Below are positions 16,040 to 24,379 of a DNA stretch of 49,582 bases, in pieces. Positions within the stretch are counted from its first letter, which is position 1. Every line of letters begins with the position of its first letter. The stretch lies in the NCBI GenBank assembly GCA_015523465.1, contig WAKF01000038.1, forward strand, positions 1-49,582. The letters run 5' to 3'. The notes under the pieces are model-generated. The model did no database searches and had not been told where the DNA came from. It saw only the letters and a program-made list of their open reading frames with translations. A program made the translations under genes and the position numbers. The stretch is from Aeropyrum sp. (GTDB lineage: Archaea > Thermoproteota > Thermoprotei_A > Sulfolobales > Acidilobaceae).

Positions 16040-17299
16040 ATGAAGTACCTGATTAAGGCTAGGCTAGAGGTTGAAGGTAGGGTTGATAGGCACGATGTAA
16101 TAGGCGCCATCTTCGGTCAAACTGAGGGGCTCCTAGGCACAGGTTTCTCCCTTGAAGAGCTCCAGGAAAAGGATAAGATCGGCAGGATTCACGTCGAGAT
16201 CAAGTACCAAGGTACTAAGACTGTAGGTCAAGTCCTAGTACCTAGTAACCTAGATAGGGTTCATACGAGCATTATAGCCGCCATGCTCGAAACTGTGGAC
16301 AAGATAGGACCATACCCTGCTAGGATAACTGTGGAGGAGATTAAGGACCTGAGGGCTGATAAGATCAAGAAGATCATTGCTAGGGCCCGCGAACTCCTAG
16401 CCATGATGAGGGAGAGAGAGCCAGATATAAAGGAGATCGTGAGGGAGGTAGTAGAGCAGGAACAGGTCAAGCCAGCTAAGATAGTAGAGTATGGTCCTGA
16501 AAAGCTGCCTGCAGGTCCTGGAGTGGACCAGGCTGATACTATAATAGTGGTTGAGGGTAGAGGTGATGTGCAGAACCTGCTCAGGTATGGTTACACTAAC
16601 GTGATAGCCCTTGAGGGTGCTAGGGGTAAGGTGCCGGAAACTATTAAGAAGCTAGCTGAGAAGAAGAAGATAATCTTATTCGTGGACGGAGATAGGGGCG
16701 GGGAGCTTATACTAAAGAACGTGCTACCCCAGCTCAAGGTAGACTATGTAGCCAGGGCTCCCGAGGGGAAGGAGGTTGAAGAGCTTACTGGGAAGGAGAT
16801 AGCGAGGGCCCTAAACCAGATGGTGCCAGCCTCAACTGTAGCTAAGGAGCTTGGGCTCGTAGAGGAGAAGCCTGAGAAGCCGAAGCCCGAGGAGAAGCCT
16901 GCGCCTCCGGAGGAGAAGGTTGAAGTTGTGGAGAAGCCGAAGCCCCCCGAGGAGGCTGCCAAGAAAGCCGAGAAGCCTTCTGAGGAGGCCGTCACCATTG
17001 CTATACCAAAGGAGGTGCTCGAGAGCGTCAAGAAGCTCGTTGGGACTCTAGAAGCGGTACTCTACGATAAGGAGTGGAGGGAGGTTGATAGAGTTAAGGT
17101 TAGAGAGCTATTTGAGAGGCTTCAGAGCGCTGAGAAGGGTAGCATCTACGCTGTAGTATTCGACGGCATAATAACCCAAAGGCTACTAGACGTGGCTGCC
17201 GAGAAGGGCGTAGCACTTCTAGTAGGTTCTAGAGTGGGCAGTAAGATAACCTACAAGCCCAGTCAAGTCAAGTTTGTGACGTTCAACGACCTCCTCTAG
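16040..17299 (+). CDS. dnaG: Archaeal DnaG-like primase / exosome subunit
   Basis: This 419-residue protein has the archaeal DnaG N-terminus (KYLIKARLEVEGRVDRHDVIG) and a TOPRIM domain with VVEGRGD (Glu173) and FVDGDRGG (Asp216 and Asp218). Residues about 284-325 are a Lys/Pro/Glu-rich linker, followed by a conserved C-terminal domain. In archaea the protein can make RNA primers in vitro and is also a stable subunit of the RNA exosome. The ATG at 16040 follows GAGGGGTG by about 10 bases. Its 3' end overlaps the polymerase gene on the other strand by 17 bases. Confidence 0.93.
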   Translation: MKYLIKARLEVEGRVDRHDVIGAIFGQTEGLLGTGFSLEELQEKDKIGRIHVEIKYQGTKTVGQVLVPSNLDRVHTSIIAAMLETVDKIGPYPARITVEEIKDLRADKIKKIIARARELLAMMREREPDIKEIVREVVEQEQVKPAKIVEYGPEKLPAGPGVDQADTIIVVEGRGDVQNLLRYGYTNVIALEGARGKVPETIKKLAEKKKIILFVDGDRGGELILKNVLPQLKVDYVARAPEGKEVEELTGKEIARALNQMVPASTVAKELGLVEEKPEKPKPEEKPAPPEEKVEVVEKPKPPEEAAKKAEKPSEEAVTIAIPKEVLESVKKLVGTLEAVLYDKEWREVDRVKVRELFERLQSAEKGSIYAVVFDGIITQRLLDVAAEKGVALLVGSRVGSKITYKPSQVKFVTFNDLL

Positions 17300-19703
17300 T
17301 CTTGCCTAGGAAGTCGAGTAGGCTGGCTTGACCCCCACCCTTAAGCCTTTTCTCTGTGACGCCGAAGTAGCCCAGTATCCTGAGGGCGGCTGGTACCACC
17401 TGCTTGTCTATGTAGTACTCTACGTCAATCTCCTCTTTCTTGGCTAGGAAGTAGGGTTTAGCCCTGGTGTAGAGGGGGCCTGAGCCCTTGACTATAACGT
17501 AGCCTATCTTCATGCCCGGCTCAACCCTTATACCATGCCTCATCATTATCAGTGCCGCCGTGACGTGGGGTTGCCTAGCCTCATACCTGCTAGGGGGCCT
17601 GGTGAGCGTCTTCCAGATTGTTAGCTCTTTGACGTCGAAGTCTCCCTTCTTGAGCCTAGATATGACCTCTCTAACGTGCTTCACAGCCTCCTCCACACTC
17701 CCCGTCTTCAAGACGACCTCTGCAACCCTAGCCTGAGTCTCCTTAGCCAGCTCACTCCAATCACCCCTCACGGCCTCGAATCCCACCAGGTCTATCTTAC
17801 CGTCTGAGGTGAGCCCGGCGTACCTTTTCTTAGCCTCTGTGAAGAACACCCTCCTATACACTTTCTCCAGCTTGATCTCGAAGCCCAGCTCCTCCTCTAT
17901 CCTCCTAATAAGCTCTTCAACCCTCCCAGGATCGTATTGCACGAAAAGGCTGTCTGTGTCGCCATAGTAGACTTCCAGTCCAAGGCGCCTAGCAGTCTGA
18001 ATAGCATATCGTATGATGGTGCGGCCCCAGGCAGTAACAGCCTCAGCACACTCCCTACAATACCACCTAGCCGAGGGCCACCCCATGTAGCCGTAGCTAG
18101 CGTTTGCGAGCAATTTGATCGCTTTCTGCCTCTCATCCAGTAGCCTATACTCCGGGCTGTCAGGGTCAACGTTCTTCATCTGCTTCCTGATCATCCTCCT
18201 CCACGAGAGGAACCTTTCCAGTATCTTCTTGAAGAATCCTGGAGGTTCCTTCCGGAACTTGTGCCCCACCTCAGGCGCCTCATAGACGTCTTCAGGCTTG
18301 TAGGGTTCACCGGGTCTCACTATAGTGTCGGGGCCCACGTTGTACTTAACCATTATATTTGGGTACATGCTAGCGAAGTCTAGGACTGCAACGTTCTCGT
18401 GGAGGCCCGGCTTGGGCTTTAATACTATGGCCCCAGTATAGCTCTCCTCGCCCCTCTCCACACGGTTAGGTATAAGCTCCCCTAGCTTAACAGCCTCCCT
18501 CATAAGCCTCCACTCAAGCCTGAAGCCCACGCTAGCCGCTACAACCTGGTCTAGAGGGAGGCCTGAGACCTGGCTTAGCTGTGCCCCGAAAGGTAAGAAC
18601 TTCCACGCCAGGCCCATCGTAGACAGAATGTCATCTATCAGGTACTTTCTTAGAAGGGGCCTCTTCGAGGGATCGTCCCAGTACTCCCCGATCTGCCACC
18701 ACTCCAGCAAGACCCTCTTCTCCTTGGGCATAACGCCAAGGTAGTCAGCTATCTCCTCGAGACTCTTCACCTTAACCTCCCTAATCTCCTCTGCGAAGTC
18801 GAAAAGGTCTACGTTAAGCCTCCCTGAGACGCTTATATGCCCATAAAGCCCGGGGCTAGGCTCTACACCGGGCCTCCTAGCGACGGCGAGCTTGATACCA
18901 TGTATCTTAGCTCTGGCAGTCAAGTAGGGCCAATCGAACCTGTTCTGGTTGTATCCAACTATTATGTCTGGGTCTCTCTTTTTAACCTCCTCTACGAACC
19001 TCTCTATAAGCCTTCTATCATTCTTTCCCTCAGCCTCCATTATCAACGGCTCATCCTCGCCTGGATAGCTCCAGAGGCCTATCATTATCACGGGGTCTCT
19101 CCGGGGGTCTGGGCTCCTTAGGGTGTTGTAGACCTCTATGTCGAATGCCATCACTCTGAGCCCCTTCAGGGGGTCTATGTTGACGAAAGCCGGGTCTTCC
19201 TCGGGCCTAGAAACTAGCCTGTAAGCCTTATCGACCTGATAGCCTGGTGGCACCCGCTCCTCTTCAACAGTAGCCTTATACCAGCGTAGGGGGTATAGGT
19301 TGAAGTCTAGCATGAACCTCAGGGCGAAGGGTATGTCAGCCTCTAGTACCTCATCCACGCCGTGAAGCTTTGAGACTTCCTCCCTATACTCTCTCACGTA
19401 TGCTGGGACTAGGGTCGTCACTTTCAAAGCCTTCACGGGCCTTCCAATATACTTCTTGCCAACCTCTTCTATGGAGAGCACAGGGCTCTTAGGGAGAGAT
19501 AGCCTCTTTATCATCGAAGCTAGTTGTCCTAGGTCCTCTCCCGGATTAGGAAGCACGTAGAAGTAGGGTCTGAAGTCATCGTAGAAGATGACAGCCCTTC
19601 TATCGTCTTCAGTCCTAGCCCAGAGTATAATCCTGGGCTTACCTCCCCGAACCTCGTAACTCACGTCTAGGACCTGGAAGGTTAGAGAAGGCAAACCCTC
19701 CAT
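17283..19703 (-). CDS. polB: Family B DNA polymerase with proofreading and PCNA-binding tail
   Basis: This 806-residue polymerase has all exonuclease motifs (AFDIEVY with Asp188/Glu190; YNQNRFDWPY with Asp257; YLIDD with Tyr354/Asp358) and polymerase motifs A (DFASMYPNIM, Asp442), B (KLLANASYGYMG) and C (YGDTDSLF, Asp582/Asp584). The tail GGQASLLDFLG is a PIP box that binds the sliding clamp. Length and the PIP box fit a crenarchaeal PolB3-like replicative enzyme; subgroup assignment is inference. An ATATATT at 19711-19717 is only about 11 bases before the ATG, so TTG 19694 may be the leaderless start. Confidence 0.95.
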   Translation of the reverse strand: MEGLPSLTFQVLDVSYEVRGGKPRIILWARTEDDRRAVIFYDDFRPYFYVLPNPGEDLGQLASMIKRLSLPKSPVLSIEEVGKKYIGRPVKALKVTTLVPAYVREYREEVSKLHGVDEVLEADIPFALRFMLDFNLYPLRWYKATVEEERVPPGYQVDKAYRLVSRPEEDPAFVNIDPLKGLRVMAFDIEVYNTLRSPDPRRDPVIMIGLWSYPGEDEPLIMEAEGKNDRRLIERFVEEVKKRDPDIIVGYNQNRFDWPYLTARAKIHGIKLAVARRPGVEPSPGLYGHISVSGRLNVDLFDFAEEIREVKVKSLEEIADYLGVMPKEKRVLLEWWQIGEYWDDPSKRPLLRKYLIDDILSTMGLAWKFLPFGAQLSQVSGLPLDQVVAASVGFRLEWRLMREAVKLGELIPNRVERGEESYTGAIVLKPKPGLHENVAVLDFASMYPNIMVKYNVGPDTIVRPGEPYKPEDVYEAPEVGHKFRKEPPGFFKKILERFLSWRRMIRKQMKNVDPDSPEYRLLDERQKAIKLLANASYGYMGWPSARWYCRECAEAVTAWGRTIIRYAIQTARRLGLEVYYGDTDSLFVQYDPGRVEELIRRIEEELGFEIKLEKVYRRVFFTEAKKRYAGLTSDGKIDLVGFEAVRGDWSELAKETQARVAEVVLKTGSVEEAVKHVREVISRLKKGDFDVKELTIWKTLTRPPSRYEARQPHVTAALIMMRHGIRVEPGMKIGYVIVKGSGPLYTRAKPYFLAKKEEIDVEYYIDKQVVPAALRILGYFGVTEKRLKGGGQASLLDFLGKTRGGR

Positions 19704-19808
19704 ACCCCAAATATATTGTGGCTACAGTGTAAGGGAAAAGCGTTAGCAGCCTCGTCATGCTGCCTACAGGGAAGGGTCTCGCAGTCCTAGCCGTTATGAG
19801 GGTCTATT

Positions 19809-20921
19809 TCACCTTGTGACTCTAGCCTCAACCTCCGATAGCAGCTTCAGGAACTCGCTATCCCTGAGTAGGACCTCTCTCACAGGCTTCAAGATCCTGA
19901 TGAGCTCCTCGGCCACAGCATTCTTCAAGTCTAGCGGGTGTAGCCGGCCCTCCACGTAATCCCTCTCAAGCTCCTCGTAGGACTCGTAGGTCACGGGCCC
20001 CCCATACTTGCTAGGCCTGTCTACATGGAGTCTAGAGCCAGGCTCATAGAATATAATGTACCTCGCTATCTCCATCACAGGATTACCCTCCACCTGCCTA
20101 GCAGGGCAATAGGCCTTCCTGATCTTGAACCTTATATTATCCTCCGAGTCAGTGACGAATATCGCCGTCTCGGGCTTGGACTTGCTCATCTTAGCCTCCG
20201 CTAGGGCCTCGTCAACCTCCAAGCCCTCCATCCTCGAGGCGCCCTGAAGCCCCGTTATTATGGGTGTGTGTAGTGCTATCGGCTTCTTCCTCCCCGTCTT
20301 CTCCGCCAGGTCCCTGGCTAGCATGTGAGCCTTCCTCTGATCCATCCCCCCAAGGGCTATATCTAGGTCTAAATAGAATATGTCGGTGACTTGCATTAGC
20401 GGGTAGATCAGCTTTGAGAAGTCGGTTTCAGCCTCCTCAGCCCTCCTACCCATAATGGTTAGCGCCCTCTTCACCCTAGCGAGGGTAACCTTTTTAGAAG
20501 CCCTAACAAGCATGCCCCAATACTCCCTGTCACCCGCCAGGTCCTCAGCGTCAACAAACCTAACCCTCTCAACGGGGACTCCCACAGCCTCCATAACCTT
20601 CCTAACGAGCCTGGCAGCCCCCTTGATCAGCCTCATATCCCCTCCGAGCTTATCGTTTATGAAAGCGTGCCACGTAGCCTCAAGGACCGTGAAGTCAACG
20701 CCAGCCTCTACCAGGTCCCTCACCTTGTACATCCACACAAGCCAGCCGACATGCACTATGCCGCTAGGCTCATAGCCTATATAGCCCTTAAGCCTCTCTC
20801 CAGACTCAAGCTTCTCCCTGAGCTCCTCCCTAGTCACGACTTCAATGGTATTCCGAGTTATCAGCTCGAGCCGGGTGTCAACGTCCAACACTACCCCCCA
20901 CAGCACACCCGGGTAGACCAT
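19809..20921 (-). CDS. tyrS: Tyrosyl-tRNA synthetase
   Basis: This 370-residue class I synthetase has a HIGH-like HVGW (57-60) in GYEPSGIVHVGWLVW, the tyrosine-site QVTDIFYLDLDIALGGMDQRK, and KMSKS in EAKMSKSKPETAIF. It charges tRNA-Tyr. The archaeal tyrosyl type is favoured over tryptophanyl by the QVTDIFYLDLDIALGG block. The first 10 residues (VYPGVLWGV) look non-conserved; the AT-rich GGATTAATTCC near 20930 would favour GTG 20891 or TTG 20888. Confidence 0.88.
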   Translation of the reverse strand: MVYPGVLWGVVLDVDTRLELITRNTIEVVTREELREKLESGERLKGYIGYEPSGIVHVGWLVWMYKVRDLVEAGVDFTVLEATWHAFINDKLGGDMRLIKGAARLVRKVMEAVGVPVERVRFVDAEDLAGDREYWGMLVRASKKVTLARVKRALTIMGRRAEEAETDFSKLIYPLMQVTDIFYLDLDIALGGMDQRKAHMLARDLAEKTGRKKPIALHTPIITGLQGASRMEGLEVDEALAEAKMSKSKPETAIFVTDSEDNIRFKIRKAYCPARQVEGNPVMEIARYIIFYEPGSRLHVDRPSKYGGPVTYESYEELERDYVEGRLHPLDLKNAVAEELIRILKPVREVLLRDSEFLKLLSEVEARVTR

Positions 20922-20957
20922 AAGGGAATTAATCCTTACCCAGAAAAATCCTGCAAG

Positions 20958-20989
20958 CGTAGGTCCTACCCCCGGGAGGAGGTCCTACG
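20958..20989 (-). terminator. Dyad followed by T-run after the second HEPN/MNT pair
   Basis: CGTAGG (20958-20963) and CCTACG (20984-20989) bound a 32-base imperfect dyad centred on CCC/GGG. Read on the minus strand it starts 22 bases after the MNT stop and is followed by GCAGGATTTTT, as in a stem-loop plus T-run terminator. It also lies upstream of tyrS, so an operator is another reading. Confidence 0.45.
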
Positions 20990-21010
20990 GTAACTATTAT
21001 GCTATTCCTT

Positions 21011-21349
21011 TCAAGCGAGCCTTTTCTTCGCCCCTCGAAGCCTCTCAACCTCACCCCTACCCAGTACTATGACATGAAGGGGATAGTATGGAGGTACTCC
21101 ACTCTCTTCTAGCTCCTCCCAGATCCTAGCTAGGACCTCAACCCTCTCCTCCCTAGACAACTCTCTATTGAACACTACTGCAACGTCTATATCGCTCGCA
21201 ACCGTCAGCCTATCCTCAGCTACGCCACCTACAAGATACACTTTAGCGTCTGGATAGACCTTCCTTATCGCCTCTACAGCCCTCGACACCATCACCCTCC
21301 ACTCTCTGAGCATCCGGAGGCGGGATCTAGGCAAATAGCCTCCCCTCAA
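21011..21349 (-). CDS. MNT-like nucleotidyltransferase, pair 2, altered loop
   Basis: This 112-residue protein has the nucleotidyltransferase fold: VYLVGGVAEDRLTVASDIDVAVVF. The usual GSxARG glycine-serine loop reads GGVAED, while SDIDVAV keeps both aspartates. The changed loop may weaken nucleotide binding. It follows its HEPN partner with a 23-base overlap. It probably counters the HEPN protein, as inference. Confidence 0.7.
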   Translation of the reverse strand: MRGGYLPRSRLRMLREWRVMVSRAVEAIRKVYPDAKVYLVGGVAEDRLTVASDIDVAVVFNRELSREERVEVLARIWEELEESGVPPYYPLHVIVLGRGEVERLRGAKKRLA

Positions 21350-21785
21350 TCTCTCTTAGCTTCCCCATTACTCCCTCGGCTATCTCCAATAGCAACGTTG
21401 CTTCTTTCTCCCCGTACTCTACTAGCCCGTAGACAGCTCTAGTGTGTGCCTCGCTGAGCTCAGCAAGCTCCCTCCTATGCCTTCTCACGTAGTCTGACAC
21501 TTCTCTGGCCAAGTCGTACTCGCCCTCCTCCATAAGCGCAGCGGCTAGCAGGCCAAACAGCTCTCTTACATTATGGCCTCTAACCTCCTCCCCCAACACA
21601 CGGTATAACAAGCTCTTAAGGTATACTTGCACAGCGTACTCAGCCTCGAAAGCGCAGGTGTCGTAGTCGCCTTCAGCGCAGGCACGGCGAGCCCACTTCA
21701 AAGCATTCAAAGCCCTCTTACGCAGTAAGGCGGCATACTCGCCACTCAACACAACACCCATACTTAAATCCAGCCTCACAATCAT
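21327..21785 (-). CDS. HEPN-domain protein, pair 2
   Basis: This 152-residue protein has the helical HEPN layout: LLRKRALNALKWARRACAEG, CAFEAEYAVQVYLKSLLY and VRGHNVRELFGLL, then a YVRRHRRELAELSEAH helix with an R-x-x-x-x-x-x-H spacing of uncertain meaning. It lacks the QQAAEKA block of pair 1, so it belongs to a different HEPN subgroup. ATG 21761 or a downstream GTG may be the real start, because GGATTTAAG sits just ahead of them. Confidence 0.7.
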   Translation of the reverse strand: MIVRLDLSMGVVLSGEYAALLRKRALNALKWARRACAEGDYDTCAFEAEYAVQVYLKSLLYRVLGEEVRGHNVRELFGLLAAALMEEGEYDLAREVSDYVRRHRRELAELSEAHTRAVYGLVEYGEKEATLLLEIAEGVMGKLREIEGRLFA

Positions 21786-21870
21786 ACTAAGCTTGTCAAG
21801 CCCCGCAGCAAAGGTTTCGGTCCCACCTGGGGGCTAAGGAGGTTAAGGTTCTTTCGGGGAAGTGTAGCTA

Positions 21871-21890
21871 TGTTAACTCCCCAGTTAACA
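21871..21890. repeat. Perfect 8-bp hairpin with CCCC loop
   Basis: TGTTAACT (21871-21878) and AGTTAACA (21883-21890) form a perfect stem around CCCC. A third GTTAAC occurs near 21952. The site lies 86 bases upstream of the second HEPN gene and could be an operator for it. Confidence 0.5.
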
Positions 21891-21916
21891 GAGGCCGCCA
21901 TACAATTACACTCTAA

Positions 21917-22010
21917 ACTTGCAGGCAGCCATTGCGGTAGGATTTTACAGTGTTAACATGGAGTAGGGAGTGTAGGACCTATCCCTCTATCTTAGCTATT
22001 GCCTGCAAGT
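21917..22010. repeat. Perfect 11-bp inverted repeat enclosing 72 bases
   Basis: ACTTGCAGGCA (21917-21927) is the exact reverse complement of TGCCTGCAAGT (22000-22010). The right arm ends one base before the stop codon (22011-22013) of the ATP pyrophosphatase gene. The enclosed segment contains AGGGA/TCCCT arms and GTAGGACCTATCCC. It could be a transcript 3' structure, a small RNA, or ends of a relic element; there is no coding frame inside. Confidence 0.5.
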
Positions 22011-23414
22011 CTATACCCCGCAGATGCAGGCTCCGAACTCGCCTCCATGCCCCTTCCTTTTCAGCTCTAGGAACCTGTCTATGAGGGCCTTGTGGTGAGG
22101 CCTCTCCCTCATTATCCTCCTAAAGATCCCGGCCTTCTCCATCACGTTAATCTCCCAGCTCCGGAGGGCGAAGCATATGTAGCAGCCTATCCTGTAGAAG
22201 CCGGCCTCGTATAGAGGGTTGAGTCTCAGGCCTTTCCATAGTATGTAGGTTTGCACGTGGCTACCGCTCCACAGCTTTAGGGGGGATATGACGGGGTAGC
22301 CTAGCTTCTCGTCGTACCTCATAACGGGCCTACGGCCCCTCTTCTCCGACTCTCCATCCCGGTCCCCCGTGACGACTATGGTCTTCCCCCTCGCCGCCTC
22401 CTTGAAGCCCTCCCTGAGGGCGTCTAGCTTCCTACCTGTGCACCACCTGTAGTCGGGGTCTGGCATGGGCATGTCCTCGATTAGGAGCCCTTCGTCTACA
22501 TTAGCCCTCTTATAGATCAAGTCTACCCCTAGCTTAGAAGCCACTTCCTCCACGTACTCAGCATTCTCTAGAAAGTCTATGCCCGTGTCGACGTAGACTG
22601 CCTTGACAGCATCCCTGCCATAAGCCTTTATGGCTACTAGGAGGGCCGCAGTGGAATCCTTCCCCCCGCTCCAGGGCACAATGACCGTGTCGGGGTCCGG
22701 GGCCATAGAGCGTAGGACCTCCACAGACTTCCTCTCAAGGGCCTCCATCACGGGCGAGTTCTTCTCAACAACCCTCTCCAAGTCAACCTTGAGGGGTGAG
22801 ACTCCTCTCCGAGGAGAGGCCTTAGGGGTAAACCCCTTATCTTCAGCGTAGACCTCGCCCATAACCCTATCGCCGCTATAGACAAGGTGCTTCCCCCGCT
22901 CAGCTTTGAATAAGAGTGGCACGGGTCCTAGGCTTCGCATCATGAAGAGGCTCAGCGTCCTAGCCCCCCTCCCGTAGAGGAAGAAGCTGTCGCCCTGGGG
23001 TATGTAGGGTATCTCGGGGAGCTCCCGGCCACCCAGCCCCCCAGAGAATATGTAGGCGTCACCATCCCAGAACGTAGCAAGCCTAATCCTAACCCTAGCC
23101 CTAGTCAGGTAACTATATATCATTTCAATGGTATTGTTACGAACCCTAGCGCCCCTAGTCGTAATTACAGCCGAGAGGGGGGGCGCCCTTGATGCTAGCT
23201 CCTCAGCTATGCTTGAATCCTCGCTGCCAAGGAGGGCTACCGCGAAGGGCTCCATCTCCCCAGCAATATCCTCGAGAAGACTCCTACCCCTGCTACCACC
23301 TACAGATACTACCCTCACGCCCCAGCCGTCCATAAACCTCTCTACAGCGGCCTCGACGGCCTTGGCATCCCTCCTACTCCTAACTATGACCTTGAGCATA
23401 AACCGCTCCTCCAC
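22011..23414 (-). CDS. PAPS-reductase-like ATP pyrophosphatase with C-terminal cysteines
   Basis: This 467-residue protein has the PP-loop VPWSGGKDSTAALL (247-260, SGGKDS), the PAPS-reductase-like WCTGRKLD, and cysteines in RIGCYICFALRSWE and a terminal CIC. A central RGKHLVYSGDRVMGEV resembles a PUA-type RNA-binding segment. Similar archaeal proteins (MJ0066/MJ0973 type) are annotated as PAPS reductases, but the probable RNA-binding part suggests thiolation or another RNA or protein modification. No sulfate-reduction gene is nearby. ATG 23414 and ATG 23399 are both possible starts. Confidence 0.72.
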   Translation of the reverse strand: MEERFMLKVIVRSRRDAKAVEAAVERFMDGWGVRVVSVGGSRGRSLLEDIAGEMEPFAVALLGSEDSSIAEELASRAPPLSAVITTRGARVRNNTIEMIYSYLTRARVRIRLATFWDGDAYIFSGGLGGRELPEIPYIPQGDSFFLYGRGARTLSLFMMRSLGPVPLLFKAERGKHLVYSGDRVMGEVYAEDKGFTPKASPRRGVSPLKVDLERVVEKNSPVMEALERKSVEVLRSMAPDPDTVIVPWSGGKDSTAALLVAIKAYGRDAVKAVYVDTGIDFLENAEYVEEVASKLGVDLIYKRANVDEGLLIEDMPMPDPDYRWCTGRKLDALREGFKEAARGKTIVVTGDRDGESEKRGRRPVMRYDEKLGYPVISPLKLWSGSHVQTYILWKGLRLNPLYEAGFYRIGCYICFALRSWEINVMEKAGIFRRIMRERPHHKALIDRFLELKRKGHGGEFGACICGV

Positions 23415-23450
23415 CCTAACTACAATATAATGTCTCGGGACAAGCTAAAC

Positions 23451-23660
23451 TTAGCTTTCACCCTCCTTCAACCCCTTTAAAACCCTGTCAGCCCTGAGCT
23501 TCTCAAGCATGCTTAGGGCCTTAGAGAGGGCTTCCTCCCTGTTGGAAGCGGCCACGTTGACGTAGAGGTTCGTTCCTTTCACCCTAATCCTAAACCTCCT
23601 CTCGCCGAGGAGAACATACTCTTCAACAACCTCCAACTCCAAGAAAGCTACACCCCACAC
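23451..23660 (-). CDS. Small hypothetical protein upstream of the ATP pyrophosphatase
   Basis: This 69-residue protein has a beta-rich start (LELEVVEEYVLLGERRFRIRV) then a helix SNREEALSKALSMLEKL. It resembles small crenarchaeal proteins of unknown role. It lies 36 bases upstream of the ATP pyrophosphatase on the same strand, likely as one operon. CTTAAAC (23684-23690, read on the minus strand as GTTTAAG) gives a leaderless start near 23660. Confidence 0.6.
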   Translation of the reverse strand: MWGVAFLELEVVEEYVLLGERRFRIRVKGTNLYVNVAASNREEALSKALSMLEKLRADRVLKGLKEGES

Positions 23661-23665
23661 AGTCG

Positions 23666-24379
23666 ATGGTAAGCCTTTACACCCTTAAACAGCGCGACAT
23701 CCACCCTGGGGGGATCCCTTTAGCCGGATTTAGGAGGAAGTTCATACTATGGCTGGATGGGAGGCCCTCCTCTCTGAGGCTAGTTAGGGAGATGTCGGAG
23801 GTCCTAGAACTTCAGGGCATTATGGTGAGGGTGCCCAGCTCTATGGATCTTGAAGAGCTAGAGGCTATGAGGGCCGACGTCATCGTAGCGCCGCCTGAGG
23901 GGCCTGAGAGGGCGCTTGCAGAGGTGATCGCTAGTAGAACCTCAGCAGGCCTAGTCCACCATGTTAGGCCTAGGAGAGCCTTGTACCAGGCCATAGCTTA
24001 CCCATCAAGCAGTTTCGGTAAGGTTGTCGTCGGCGTTGACCCTGGTAAGACCTGCGCAGCAGTGGCAGTAGCAGATGGCCTGGTGGTCTGGCTTTGGAGG
24101 GGAGACTGCGTGGACCTCCCGGTAGAGGTTGACATGTTAAGAGACGATGCTCCCAGCAGGGAATTCCAGGTTTACGTTGGCTTCGGGTGGGGCGGTGAGG
24201 AAGCTGCTGCTAGCTTGAGGGGCGTTGGCTTCGAGGTTAGAGGGGTGCCGGAGGAGGGTTCAACGACGCTTCCATACCATGCCCCCGCCGGGCTACTTGA
24301 GGCTATTGACGACGAACACGTTTTAGCCGCCTTAACGATAGCCTATAGGGGGTTGACAGGGTGGCCAAGGCGTATCTAG
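23666..24379 (+). CDS. RNase H-fold (RuvC/YqgF-like) protein of unknown function
   Basis: This 237-residue protein has VVVGVDPGKTCAAVAVADG at about 122-140, the first strand and DPG turn of RuvC/YqgF and COG2433-type proteins. The acidic ELID and DD motifs needed for a complete nuclease site are not clear, although DDEH near 217-220 could supply the last. Residues 25-110 form a second alpha/beta region. Start ATG 23666 is only five bases from the divergent small gene, so one of the two starts may be misplaced. The stop overlaps the UbiD-family gene by 19 bases. Confidence 0.55.
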   Translation: MVSLYTLKQRDIHPGGIPLAGFRRKFILWLDGRPSSLRLVREMSEVLELQGIMVRVPSSMDLEELEAMRADVIVAPPEGPERALAEVIASRTSAGLVHHVRPRRALYQAIAYPSSSFGKVVVGVDPGKTCAAVAVADGLVVWLWRGDCVDLPVEVDMLRDDAPSREFQVYVGFGWGGEEAAASLRGVGFEVRGVPEEGSTTLPYHAPAGLLEAIDDEHVLAALTIAYRGLTGWPRRI

